Shown piece by piece: positions 33,941-45,321 of a stretch of DNA of 64,000 nucleotides. Source of the stretch: Phialocephala subalpina (taxonomy: Eukaryota; Ascomycota; Leotiomycetes; Helotiales; Mollisiaceae). The stretch lies in assembly GCA_900073065.1 (NCBI GenBank), contig FJOG01000006.1:1874113-1938112 (forward strand), read 5' to 3'. The notes beneath the pieces are model-generated. The model did not search any database, was not told where the DNA came from, and saw only the letters and a program-made list of their open reading frames with translations. Made by a program: the position numbers and the translations under genes. How positions within the stretch are numbered: the first letter of the stretch is position 1; every line of letters begins with the position of its first letter.

Positions 33941-35358
33941 TCATGATTGGTCACCAGAAGGGAGAGCAGGAACAAGACTGAGTAACCTGCGGAGGGGTGA
34001 GGCGAGGGTGAGTAACGCCTGAGCAGAGCGGCGACGTTGACTAACTGCATTAGAAGTAAATTGTAGGAAATGTCGTCTGAGATTACCATAGAAATATGCC
34101 TTCTCCGTGGACGGAAAGTAAGCAGCATGTTTCGAGAGAGGCGGCATCAAAGGATAGATTTTGTTGATTTGACGGAGATCTGAGGGTGTGAGACCTGGAT
34201 AATTGTTGCGCAAGAAAGTTGAGACTTCTTGGGGAGAGGAAGCGTTGGCTGCGAATCCAGTTCCTTCGTCAGTATCATCGCCGATCATGACATGGACCTT
34301 GACGAATTTGCCTCGTGCGAAGAGGTTATTGGGATAGTCTTCAAGCAGGTCACCATCCACACAAGGAGAGTATGGGAAGATTGGTGGTGAAGCAGCTCCG
34401 GGATACGCATGTCCTGTGCTGCTTGCGTTCTGCAGAGTGGGCAAATCCTCGGATCGCAGGCAAGCCATGGCATCTAAAGCGTCTGTGCATCCAGCGTCTT
34501 GGACGAAGTTGGTGAACTGAGCCGCTAGTTTTCCGACCTTTCGTTGAGTTGGGAAGAAGACAGACTCGCCAACACTTCCTGCGAAGAGATGGCCATTGCG
34601 CCCTCCGTATGCGATAAGGTTCATTGCGACAGAGCCAGCCCCAGCTGAATCCCCATTAATGACTACATGATTTGGGTCACCTCCGAGCTGCCATCCAAGT
34701 CAGTAAAAGGTCTTGAAAGATGACGGAGACCAGATTACCTTGATGATGTACTTCTGCACCTACTCCAGAGCCTTTCTTTAGTCCAAGATACCAACGTTCA
34801 AATCCCCATCATGTCTCACTTTTTCACTAGCCAGAAATCCGAAACCACCAACTCAGTAATTGACCCGAGCAAAGACAATATTACCTCCGGATCGATTGAT
34901 GATATCTGTTCTATTGTAGTTGTTATTCGTATCACCCGAATAACCACCGCCTTGGATATAAAACCAGACTGGGAGCTTCGAGTCCTCTGTCGCATTTGCT
35001 GGTGAGAAGACGTTGATAAACAGACAATCCTCGTTGAGTTCTGGACCAATAGTCTGCCCTACTCCAATACAACCTGGACCAAACTATTGCTTTGTCAGTG
35101 TCACCTCCGTACCCTCTCAACATAAAGGTGGTCTCACATCCTTGGCACTTTGCACATCAATCTCAACTCTCCAGCCGGAGGAGACGCAAATAGCATCCCA
35201 AGCCATTGCTTAATCCCAACTCCGACATTGAACTGCTGGCCCTCATACTTACTGTATCCCAAGTCAACAGTCAGAGGAATAGTGGTGTGGCGTTCAAATG
35301 TTGGAGCTGCAAGCACCATCGAGCTCAGAGTAAGAGGAAGCTAATGTGACACACGCAT
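33941..35358 (-). pseudogene. type-B carboxylesterase, disrupted
   Basis: The conceptual minus-strand protein starts MRVSH at 35358 in a signal-peptide context (LPLTLSSMVLAAPT) and runs through VDLGYSKYEGQQFNVGVG, CIGVGQTIGPELNEDCLFINV, WFYIQGGGYS, NIVFARVNY, GGFGFLASEKVRHDGDLNVG, KALEWVQKYI, the nucleophile motif GDSAGAG and VGESVFFPTQ. In-frame stops: TAG at 35341-35343 (codon 6), TGA at 34853-34855 where the family has Arg (NYRVG; CGA>TGA), and TAA at 34778-34780 where it has Gln (LDQRKALE; CAA>TAA). A frame change around 35150 is also likely. The C-terminal third after about 34000 no longer matches the family. It was a secreted alpha/beta-hydrolase acting on esters. Confidence 0.75.
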
Positions 35359-36074
35359 GTTAGGAGATTTGAGTGTTCATAGGATTCTCGACAGGGGAAG
35401 CAGTACTGAAGCCAAACAATGGTGAGCTTGCCAGGTTAAGGAACGAGCTTTGGCAGAGCTCATATTGAAGCTATCACAAGCTCCTCGGAAATCAAAGAGG
35501 AAGTCCCCGCGAGCATGCGAGCTTGTATGCAGTCATTCGCGCAACTGCGAGTTGTATTTCTCAGCCGTGCATGAGATATCAGATGATATATGGCGGGGTA
35601 GCTGGATCATCAGTGCAGGTCCCGAGTTTGGCCCGGAGGTGGTATTGCACTGCGTTAGTGCGAGGCTCTCCATCCTGGAAAAAGCCATCTGATCATCAAG
35701 AAAGTAACGTTTAAATTTTAAGCTTTGCCTCGTGTTGGGGAGCGTGAGTGGCACAAATAGGGTTTGGTACCTTGAGGTGAAAGTGCGGGGTCAGCTCGGG
35801 TGAAAGTCATCATATCAGACGGCGCAGCAAAGCCGAAAAGGCCGAGCGAAAGACAGCGCCTAGCTATGAATATCTGGTGTCAAGTTGAAAGACAAAACAC
35901 ACAAGAAGTTTGAGGTCTTGGAAACAGCTTCTGTCATTTCGATTCGAAATTTGGTTCATCAACCAGAAAGCTAGAGCATGCTCTTCGTCACTGCCCCTCA
36001 AGCAATCCTCGCTTATTTAGCCGAATTTACCCCGCATCCATTTCCCCAGCTGGCCTTGACTTCGAAACCGTTCA
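35359..36074. other. intergenic region
   Basis: No supported gene. It holds the third copy (35781-35791) of the 11-mer AAGTGCGGGGT. Confidence 0.4.
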
Positions 36075-37038
36075 TCACCACCCCAAAGGTGTAAGATTTG
36101 TCACCATATCTCTTGCCAGTCTCTGATGAACTGCACCTTCAGGATGGTAGTTGTTCCACCAAACGCAATCCGTAGAATTGAAGCACGAGTTGTTGACGAA
36201 CCCATAAGCTGGAGCATCATCCAAAATCAAATTGAACGCCAAATGGGCATCGTAGATAGTAGTTTGAATCTGGTGTGCGAGGCTTAGAGAAATTTTAGGA
36301 TCGAAAGAGGAAGCCTTACATTTGAATGATTTCCCTGGAACCACCGAACATATTGTGGCAAGAGAACATCATTGAAAAGAGACACCCCCTCGGCAAAGTT
36401 TTGCACAATATCGGCTGTGTAATTTTGGATCATGGGAGTTCGGTCCAGTGGTGGCATATTGACGAACATGAACTTCCTCGCTCCGGTGATGTACAGATTC
36501 TCCATGAGGCCAAAATACTGATCAAACCTTGGCGGGAGCGTAGCATTGAAGTCAGATGGGTGCTGATAGATCGCGGATTCAATCGTAATATCGTTAATTC
36601 CAATCCAAGTCATATGGACAGTGTTATCCCCAGTCCAGGTATGATTGCTGTGAGTGTACATTGGCTCATACTGAAACATAACCTGATCGACGAGACTGTT
36701 GGGAATGGCCCCTCCGCTGACGGCAAAGTCGTAGGTGAGGATGAGGGAGGAGTTGTATGTTGTGGTGAGATATTCCATCCAATTTGGTCCATTTGAAGTT
36801 GTGCATCGGTCATCTGGAGGATTTCCCATGGGGTTGAATTCGGCTGGTTGGACGCCGCTGATGTTGAAACATCTTGCCGTGTATGAGTCGCCGCTGTTGA
36901 ATGTCAGTCTTGAGTTCACGAACCTGAAAGTGATAAGGATACTTACAACCCAAATATACAGTTGATCTGGCCTGCTCTCTTCGATAATGTAGTAGTGTAG
37001 GCGCCTTGCAAAAACAGTGCGAAGAACAGTAACTTCAT
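36075..37038 (-). CDS. secreted CE16/GDSL-type acetyl esterase
   Basis: Three exons on the minus strand: 36947-37038, 36320-36893, 36075-36269; 286 residues. A signal peptide (MKLLFFALFLQGAYT) is followed by block I FGFGDSYT (catalytic Ser, split by intron 1), NPMGNPPDDR, DFAVSGGAIP (block II Gly), TWIGINDI (block III Asn) and NNYHPEGAVH (block V His). Fungal CE16 enzymes are exo-acting acetyl esterases that remove acetyl groups from oligosaccharides such as xylo- or mannan-oligosaccharides. In block V an Asn stands where many relatives have Asp three residues before His; a WWNNYHP-type variant is, I believe, common in fungi. It shares a divergent promoter with GH47. No lesion. Confidence 0.8.
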
Positions 37039-37535
37039 GATGGCACACCTTTGAACAGAACATAAACTGTCTTGAAAAAATAATGTGAGAGAAAATTTGA
37101 CTCTCTCCAGCCTCGCCATGCCAGCCCTTCATGATACATTCGCCGCCACACCTCATCGCATGCAAGATTTAGGTACTACTGCATTAGAGTCGGAGCGCAA
37201 AGTCAATATCGAACGCATGCGGCTAGTGGCCAACAACCGATGATCGCCAAATCCATGAAACGACATCCAGATCCTACAGCCGCTACCCCTGAACTCTCGA
37301 AACCTTGACGTGCGAATTCGAATTTTTGGACGAAGAAGTGGGCAGCCGGGATTCAAGCTTGGAGACTTCGGCTCCTCACCCCACCATTGCCCCTGCGGAG
37401 GTGCAGATCACAAAGCTCACAAAGCTTCCAGGTTGGGCAACTTTCTCACACATCTTATAATTATCACAGCACTCCCAAAATGTAAAAGTTAAGGCGCACG
37501 ATGACCATTCCAGAGAAAGGCAGACAGCAGTAACA
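37039..37535. promoter_or_regulatory. divergent promoter of CE16 and GH47
   Basis: A 497-nt head-to-head region. CCCCAC (37379-37384) and GCGGAG (37395-37400) both match the CreA/Mig1 consensus SYGGRG in inverted orientation. Chance occurrence is likely enough that this is only suggestive. Confidence 0.3.
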
Positions 37536-39353
37536 ATGCGATTCTCAGAACATTTCTTTCTCGCGGTCTTCGCAGGCACAGTTGCAGCACAGGGCAATTC
37601 GTGCAAGACAATACAGTATGCCTTCCCAGCTGAAACAAATGGGAATGCAACAAGAGCTGAAGCTGTGAAAGCTGCATATATCAGATCATGGAGTGAGTAT
37701 GCTGCGAATTGCTTTGGAAACGACGACCTCCTCCCTGTAAGCCGGGGCTGCCGCAACGATCTCGATGGCTTTGGTGCTACAATCATTGACGGAATGGACA
37801 CGGCCATTATCATGGGTCTCACGAATATTGTGGCCAGACAGCTCGAGCATGCAGCTACGGTTGACTTCTCGTAAGAGCGTCTTAGCAGGTCCTCCTAGAT
37901 GTGCATTAATTAACGAAAGCAGCAAAGCATCAGCACTCGTTGAGCTGTTCGATATAAACATCAGATACATTGGCGGGTATGAACCATTTTTCATTTTCGT
38001 GTACTTTGACTGACACAAAGGTAGAATGCTGAGTGCTCACGACTTACTAGCAAGCGGTCTCTTCCCAAACCCATACAACCAAAACCATGTCGATGCTCTC
38101 GTAACTCAAGCAGCAAAGCTCGCTACCAATCTCAAGCCATGCTTCGAGACCGCGACTGGCCTGCCAGCAACCTATGTCAACTACACAACTATGCAGCCCG
38201 TAGCTGGCTTCCCATTGACAGTTGGGCACACCACATACTTAAATGTCACCAACACAGCGCAAGCAGGAACTTTGATCTTAGAGTGGTACCGATTGTCCGA
38301 CAAGACCGGGGACAGGTCCTTCCATGACTTGGCAGAAAAAGCAGAATCATGGCTTCTCAAGCCCAATCCACCACCGAGATATCCAGGTTTAGTCGGGACT
38401 GCTACTGATTCAAATACTGGTAGATTCCTCACGCTCGACGGTGGCTGGAAGAGCGGGGTCGATAGTTTTCTGGAGGTACTTTTCCGACAGGTTCCAAAAC
38501 GCCGAAGCTGACACTTGACAGTACCTCGTCAAAACTCATATCTATAACCCAGCTGAGGATATCAATGATCAATGGAAGAACTTCTGGTTCACAGCAGCTG
38601 ACTCGACCCAAGATTTCATCGCTCTTCATCCATATGGCCACCCCGAGCTCACCTTCCTGAGTGAGCTTGACAATGACGGAAACATTGAATGGTCAATGGA
38701 TGACTACTCCTGCTTCGCTGGAGGTAACTTGATGCTTGGAGGGAAGTACTTCGACAGACCAGATTTGATAGCGCTGGGAGAAGCTGCAGCAGAATCCTGC
38801 CATGTGACGTACAACACCACTGTCACTGGTCTTGGTCCTCTCAGTAAGTCCTTTCACACCCTTCATCCCTTTCAGTTACTGACACTGGCCCGCCTTCGCT
38901 TGGTACAACGAATCCAACCTCGCCTACAACCCAAAATACAACAACAACTCCAACACCCGCTCCTACGCTGAAAAGAAGGGCTACTTCGTCGAGCTCGCGC
39001 AATACAGATCCTTCCCCGAAACCATCGAATCCATATTCTACGGCTGGCGCATCACCGGCGACCCTAAGTGGCAGGAGTACAACTGGGAAATTTTCCAAGC
39101 ACTGAATACCACGAGAACGGAAAATGCTCCTTACTGGGAGATCACGGATGTGAATGCGGAGTATGGAGGACAGCCGTATGATTATTTGAGCAGCTATTAT
39201 TTTGCCGAGACGTTGAAGTATTTGTATTTGACATTTGCGGAGCCGGATGTGGTGAGTTTGGATAGATTTACTTTCAACACTGAGTGCCATCCGATGTTGA
39301 TTCAGGCTGGCACTTGCGCAGTTGAGGAGGCGAAGAGGAAGGAACTCTTTTGA
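37536..39353 (+). CDS. secreted GH47 class I alpha-1,2-mannosidase, possible one-base break
   Basis: Exons 37536-37870, 37923-37976, 38025-38475, 38522-38843, 38876-39353. Signal peptide MRFSEHFFLAVFAGTVAA, then GH47 motifs: RAEAVKAAYIRSW, GFGATIIDGMDTAIIMGL, NIRYIGGMLSAHDLL, LTLDGGWKSGVDSFLEYL, SCFAGGNLMLGG, FAWYNESN, FPETIESIFYGWRITGDPKW, NAEYGGQPYDYLSSYYFAETLKYLYL, and the calcium-site region FNTECHPM. It hydrolyses alpha-1,2 mannose of high-mannose glycans. Introns 1-3 are in phase. Intron 4 (GTAAGT...TTCAG) leaves exon 5 one base out of phase, as if one C were missing in GGCCCGCC near 38887-38893. Either that is a real frameshift, a homopolymer error, or another splice site is used. Confidence 0.75.
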
Positions 39354-39745
39354 AGAAACCCTTAAATTAGCAGTGGCAGATGAATTGATTGATTCAGTGA
39401 AGATGATATCCTAGTCTCGTTCAAAGTCCCCCCAAAAAACACAGCAGAAACTTCCGAGGAGAAGTTTTGTAGCAGCGATTACAAGCACGTGGCATAGGCT
39501 CCGAAAACCTTCGAAGTCTCCAACACCGGCGCTTCGATCATGCTGCGCTTCGATCTTGCTGCCGATACGAACAATTGCATAGCGGAAGGCCTCAATGAAA
39601 CATAGAAGGTTTCAATTCATAAAATAATAGAGTTGGGAACTTGAGGTAAATGTCCAAAACACGAGGGACATTTAGCGCAGGTAGTTCTATTCGAAGATAT
39701 CATCCATGACTGCACAGCTGCATCAGAAGCATTGCGATCGCTATT
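39354..39745. other. convergent intergenic region
   Basis: 392 nt between the 3' ends of GH47 and the DUF4185-like gene. No gene supported. Confidence 0.35.
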
Positions 39746-40976
39746 CTACCCAAACTTCTACAAGGAATGGTCAGTTCTGAACCTCTCACTTCGATGAAAG
39801 AGGGCATGACTTACGACTTTGATAGCCTGAATGATATTCGGGTACCCCGTGTACGAGATTACAAGCGTCTTACCTGAGCTATCATACCTCGTTTGCTGAC
39901 TCGGACTGTAGCAGAAGGCGAACTCGGTTGCATTGAAGAGGGACACGTATTCTGTCATAGGTCCCCAAGGACCTTCAGGCTTAGGTGCAGTCTTGCCTCG
40001 GACCTCAGCTCCAGCTGTCTCAACATTGGCATCCTTATATCAGTATCAAATATGATTTCAAACTCACAGGTGTAAACGTAAAGATAACTCTAAGGATAAG
40101 GATTCCATGTCACCATCCCCTGAGTAGCGCCGTTTCCAAGCACAGCTTGAGTCTCGTTGGGGTATTAAATTCTGTCACTCGTGAATTGAGTACCGTCCCA
40201 GTACTCATACTCGGTGAAGTCTTGCTGCTGGTCGTGAGGAACTCGAGTGAGGTAGACGCCATCGTAGAAAATGGTCTTATTAGTGCCAGCATATACGTAG
40301 ATGTAGCCATCATCAGCTAGGACTTGGGAATAATCACCGTATTGCGGCTCTTTAGTGCAGTCCCACCAATGGCTGTTATAATTGTCAGCTTGTAGATTGA
40401 ACAAACTAGGAAAAGAGTACGCACTTTGATGTTCTGTTGCAACTTGCAAGTCGGATAAGGGCCCGTGACATCAACAACCGCAACACCCCCACCAACAATA
40501 TGATCATGTCCATCTGGTCTGTAGTTCTTCAAGAAGTACGGAATACCCTGCGTCGTCAATCCCGGTCCAGCAATCACATTCGTGACCTCCATTCCATAGC
40601 TCGACTCCGGCGCAATAGCCAACTCCTTAGTAGAGTACCCACCAAAGATTTGGGCGTTTTCGTTAGCATCCAGGTTGAAGTCTTCGAGAGTCGTTGGACC
40701 TGGTTCTGAGTATGCTGCTGAATTGGCATGAAGCAAGACGCAACGTGGGGTCTGGTAGTACCGATCTTCTACTAAGCCGTCGCCGCAAATCAACGTATCG
40801 CCGTAACTGTTCAGCGCGACATCTCCTACGACGCCGGAAAAGCCAAGGTCGCGGATGTCTTCTGTGGTGCTACTCGTGACATTTCCAAGAAGGACTGCGG
40901 ACTGAACTGTCACGGCAGTTGCGACTATGGGTAAGCTTGCCGCAGCAAAGGCTTTGAGCATGTTATGAGGTGACAT
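39746..40976 (-). pseudogene. DUF4185-like secreted beta-propeller protein, disrupted
   Basis: Conceptual minus-strand product: MSPHNMLKAFAAASLPIVATA signal peptide, DLGFSGVVGDVALNSYGDTL, CGDGLV, LNRYRPDG-like FLKNYRPDGHDHI, HWWDCTKEP, DGYIYVYAGTN, TRVPHDQQQDF, WDGTQF, MVTWNPYP..SYLYVYT, GPWGPMTEYVSLFNATEF, SGKTLVISYTGYPNIIQAIK, ending VKFG. The layout resembles fungal DUF4185-type five-bladed propeller proteins of unknown catalytic role. TAA (40165-40167) and TAG (40090-40092) interrupt the same frame. The second stands for Gln (PYPQSYLY; CAG>TAG) and the first most simply for Gln (RIQYPNET). Splicing of the first intron (donor GTGCGT at 40424) also does not restore the frame with the acceptor I see. 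Family assignment is from memory of the pattern and moderate. Confidence 0.55.
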
Positions 40977-42026
40977 CTTGCAAGACGAACTCAAATTTGA
41001 GAAAGATAGAAATCCAAAACGAAACATTTGCAAGAAACTTTCAATTACTTACGCTCACTTTCTCGATGTATTGTTCGTCAAAGCCGTGATACCAAGACTT
41101 CTCAATTTTGCTCACCACGGCGGCCACACTTATCAACCGGGGCTCATTTCAATTTACAGAATAGAACTGGAAGTTCAGGAACCTTCAATGCTAACATCAA
41201 GCTTGATGCGCCATCGCAAAGGGATGAACAAACTTTTGCTCAACTCGGAGAATATCGCTGATCTCAATGAGGCGTTCCTAAACAGCTCCTCAGCCTTCAA
41301 CTCCTCAGGTGAAGAAGAGGAGGTTAAAGGAAGTCGGCCCTTCGCTATGTCAAACGAGCTTTACCCTTTCGGGGCGGAGTGAGATTTTGGAGCTCCGAGC
41401 CAGAAAGCGCATAGCGTCTACAGCGTAGGCAGTGCTAGAGCTGACACCTTGAACATCAACGACATTTGTACCACATCCAAACACACGTGCAAAATTGAAG
41501 AGCCCCTCATGCTGCACGCGGAAGTTTGCATCCTGCGGGAATATTCCCTTGACGTTCTCTGCAGAAACTCGGTAGTTCAAGGACGTGGGTAGCGGTCAAA
41601 AGGAAGATCAGATGAAGGCGGGACATTCTTTTGCAGCAGAGGTGCTCAGAACTTGAGTTCGACCCTTTCTGCCGACAGCCTGATGTCTGTCGATTGACAT
41701 CAACAGGGTTTCAGGAGAACAGTGACGCCACTGCGCCGTCCCAAAAGCTAAGAAAATTTGGAAGAGAAAGGTGGCGTCGAGGACCAATCTTTCGCCTTGA
41801 ACCTCTCAGGGACTGCACTCCTAAATTTTGGACTCTGGGTCTTTCTGCATCTACCCCATATTCGCCGCAAATCTATAATTAGCAATGAGCTATTATCTGA
41901 ACGTCAGTTGATAGAAACATTCAGTTTGATGGGCTTCTGTTTCGAGAGAAGAGGTGCGCCCTTTCGTCAAGGATTCGAACAACCATCCCACGGCTCTATC
42001 AGTATTGCACTGACGGACTTATCAAA
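40977..42026. other. intergenic region
   Basis: About 1 kb between the DUF4185-like gene and the broken Zn2Cys6 gene. Several short open frames occur on both strands, none with a recognisable domain. Confidence 0.35.
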
Positions 42027-42879
42027 ATGTTTTGGGACTTTGTTGCCTTTGAAGACACAAATCCTCCACTTCGATCGAGGATAAGGGGGACTACAATTGT
42101 CAGAGCATGTGTTTTATGTCAGCGTCGGAAGGAGAAGTGCAACGGTCTCCATCCTTGCTACAACTGTCGTGCTAGCAAGCAAGAGTGTATCTACTCCGAG
42201 AGACAGAGAAGAACAAGTGAGATGTGAGTCTTTCAAGTCGAGTCTGGTCACGCAACTGACAATTCTCAGACCAGAAGGTGGTACCTTGTTGCAAGACTAC
42301 CAGGTTGTGTTCAATCGTCTCCTGCGTCCCGTTCCTGTGAAGTCTCTCATCGACTTGTCTCGTGAATCACTGCTGGGTCTGATAACCTCTGATGGTGCAA
42401 CGTCACAACAACTGCCTACTGACAGCCCTTAAGGACTACAGCCTACTGACCCCTCACCCGTTAGCTTAGCTGCTAAGACAGAAGCTGCTCATCGACTTGA
42501 GGCATTAGAAAAAAGACCTCCAGATGGATTTGAATGGAATGAATCTTCCGATCAACTTCGAGAGGTGGTGGTAGACGATGTGAACGGTCTCCAGTTGGCG
42601 CCAAACAAGAAGACATCTTTCCTTGGGCTCGCATCAATTTCACCAGCGGTGAAAGTGCTGCTGAAAGATCTCCCTTCGCCGGTGGTACAGGATGCAAGTA
42701 GCATCGATGTCAAAAACGGAGAGAATGTATAGTTCGAGTCATCTCCAGCAGCCATACAGATCGCCAAATCGAGAAGGCCAAATGTTGATAGATGCATATT
42801 TCACGCACATCCACCCTTTCGTCCCAATGATCTAGGAACAGCAAGTTCAGTATGGGAAAGTTCTCATGACAATTTCCAC

Positions 42880-43313
42880 TTCCGTCTCTGGACCTGAGCA
42901 GCTGCTACTTTAGCCTGAGCTATGGGTAAGTAAGCTCAAGCCGAGGGCAAGTATTCTTGAGTACTCCTTAAGTATATATTAAAGAGTTATTTTAATATAT
43001 AAAGGCTCGTTTTAATACCTTTAAGAGTCTTTTTAAAACTTTCCCCCATCATAAACGTTATATATTTGCTAGTGAGAAAAGAAAGTACTGCTCTCAAGTA
43101 CCTTTAGGCAGCAGCGACGCCACATTTTCGAGAATATTCCAAAAAAAGAAAAGCTGAAAAGAAAACTTCAAATATGTTCACGTCCACCTCAAATACTTGA
43201 ACTCAATAATATCAAGGATATTTGTCTAAGAACTTCAACTAGTTGATCTGTTCCGGGTTGAGATAAGAACTATAGTCAAGGTATATGATTGGAATATTTT
43301 GCTGTCCCGGGAG
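42880..43313. repeat. left flank of the insertion, CTGAGC-rich and AT-rich
   Basis: CCTGAGCAGC..GCCTGAGC is followed by GGGTAAGTAAGCTCAAGCCGAG (split here for length: GGGTAAGTAAGC, then TCAAGCCGAG) near 42924-42945, then an AT-rich stretch 42960-43060. The right flank at 45696-45760 has the same GGGTAAGTAAGC followed by several CTGAGC words, so these look like direct terminal repeats or shared repeat debris. Confidence 0.5.
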
Positions 43314-45321
43314 ATGGTTTTGTCTGTATGGTCCAAATTCACCCCTAATGCAACACAGATGTCCAAATCAATATACACCCCCCTTAAAGATCGGGAGATT
43401 AGACTTCTCGTCATCGACCCATCTTCAGATGCAGATACAGTCGTCAAATGCTGTGTACAGACAGTATCGCTGGATATCAACCCGGAATATATTGCTCTCT
43501 CATACGTCTGGGGCAATGCGGCTATCACTACCAAAATTCTCGTCAATGAAGAAGACTTCGCAGCAACAGTCAATCTAGCTGCGGCTCTTCGACAACTCAG
43601 AGCATTCAGAGCAGATGATTCCATGAACCCAATCAATCACCTACCATCTTTCCTTTGGGTAGACGCGATCTGTATTAATCAAAACGACATCCCAGAGAGG
43701 AATTCACAAGTTCAGCTCATGAGAGATATCTACCAGAACTCCGTGGTTGTCATTTCATGGCTTGGACCTGAGGCTGATGGAAGCACCGAAGTGATATCGA
43801 CTTTACGAAATGTGAGCCAGGAGATCCAAGCCATTCCCCCAGGCGGGAATCAGTTTGACTGGTTGAGTCGATACCCCGACCTTCTGTTGCAGGAGAGCCA
43901 GACCAAGTCTCGGATCTCGAATGCATTAAAGCTCTTATGGGAACGTGATTACTGGAAACGCATATGGATTACACAGGAGATCGTCCTTCCTCGGGACATT
44001 CTCCTGATCTGTGGTGCTGAAATCATCTCCTGGGGACATTTGAAGATGATTTATCAGTGGCTTATTGCCGCAAGAGAAAAATATGAGCTTCCTTCCTTCA
44101 TGGATGAGGGGCAATATTTATTACTGTTCAACAGTGAGAGTATTTTGATTCTCGGTCCGATCATTCGAAATCAGCCGCTGCGCGATTTGTGGCATGATCC
44201 TGAGCATCAAAATATACCCTTAGATCACCTCAATGCCTATTCTCGAAGCTTGAGACTTCAAGCTACCGACCCGCGAGATAAGGTTTATGGTTTGTTGGGC
44301 ATCACAGACTCAACTGTCGTTCCTGATTATTCGAAATCTGTGAAGAGGTGTATATTGAGGCGACTCTGAATATGTTCCGAGTCTGTGGCTTAACCGTTAC
44401 TCTGTGTCTTGTGGGTAAAGTTCATCGAAATTATTTTGAGCTCCCGTCATGGGCCAAAGATTGGAGTAGTTCGCTTCAAGACGGATCGAGTATACAGAAG
44501 CCATTAGATAGTATAGACGGTGCAGAGGAAGAGACGCGGCTCTTTATCTGGAAACCAGAGGTCCCTGGTGTGTTGATGGTGCTGGGTAAGCAAATAGGAG
44601 AAGTAACAGATCTAGGACCAACATCATACGCTCTTGAAGTTGAGAGAAGAGCTTGGGATATATGCCAACACTGCTTGGCAAAATATCGTGGCCGGTTGTA
44701 TCGGCGTAGTGTGCCTCTTTTACAAACACTACTACGCTTGTTGTTCCATCATGATCCAGTAGGAAACGACACCAATATCGAAGTTGGAAGTGTAGAATTT
44801 CATCGACTGGGAGTAGCTTTTATATGGGTGCTCTGCAATCATGGTGAATACAAGGATTTGGGAACCATCGACAAATTTAGGAAGAGTTTGCCAAAGTTGG
44901 GCTTGGGAACTGAGTTGGATTTCGCTTCCACTTTCGACCAGCAGCTTCTCGGGGAGGCCGCCACAGAGTTTCCCTTTCCTACTGTAGACGCTTTCGAGGC
45001 TTTGAAGAAGATGACTATTGAAGATTATGTAAGAGTCCATACCGCCTTCAAGGCGACCCTGGAGGGGAACCTGGTTTTTGGAACCGGGAACGAATTCATC
45101 GGATTGGGCCAGATTCAACTTTGGAAGGGGATGTGGTTTGTGTATTTGCTGGTTGCAGGGTTCCTATTCTCCTGAGAAGGGAGAGAGACCATTACCGTCT
45201 TGTGGGTACTTGCGCAGTCCAGGATCTAATGAATGAAGAACTGAAGACAGAAATTGGAAACGAATTGAGGAAACTGGTCGAAGGCGTCCCATTTTGTCTG
45301 GAAGAGTTTCACATTCACTGA
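43314..45321 (+). pseudogene. HET-domain (heterokaryon incompatibility-type) protein, two frameshifts
   Basis: The HET domain is clear: EYIALSYVWGN, NLAAALRQLR, LWVDAICINQNDIPERNSQVQLMRDIY, VVISWLGPE, and later WKRIWITQEIVL, ATDPRDKVYGLLGI and VPDYSKSV. Two one-base losses then break the frame: at about 44341-44350 (VPDYSKSV to VYIEATLNMF) and at about 45106-45111 (FIGLG to PDSTLEGDVVCVFAG). The C-terminal segment GCRVPILLRRERDHYRLVGTC matches the usual HET-protein end. Joined conceptually it would be about 668 residues, a normal size. HET proteins trigger nonself recognition and cell death in filamentous fungi. It lies within the split Zn2Cys6 gene. No introns are seen. Confidence 0.75.
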
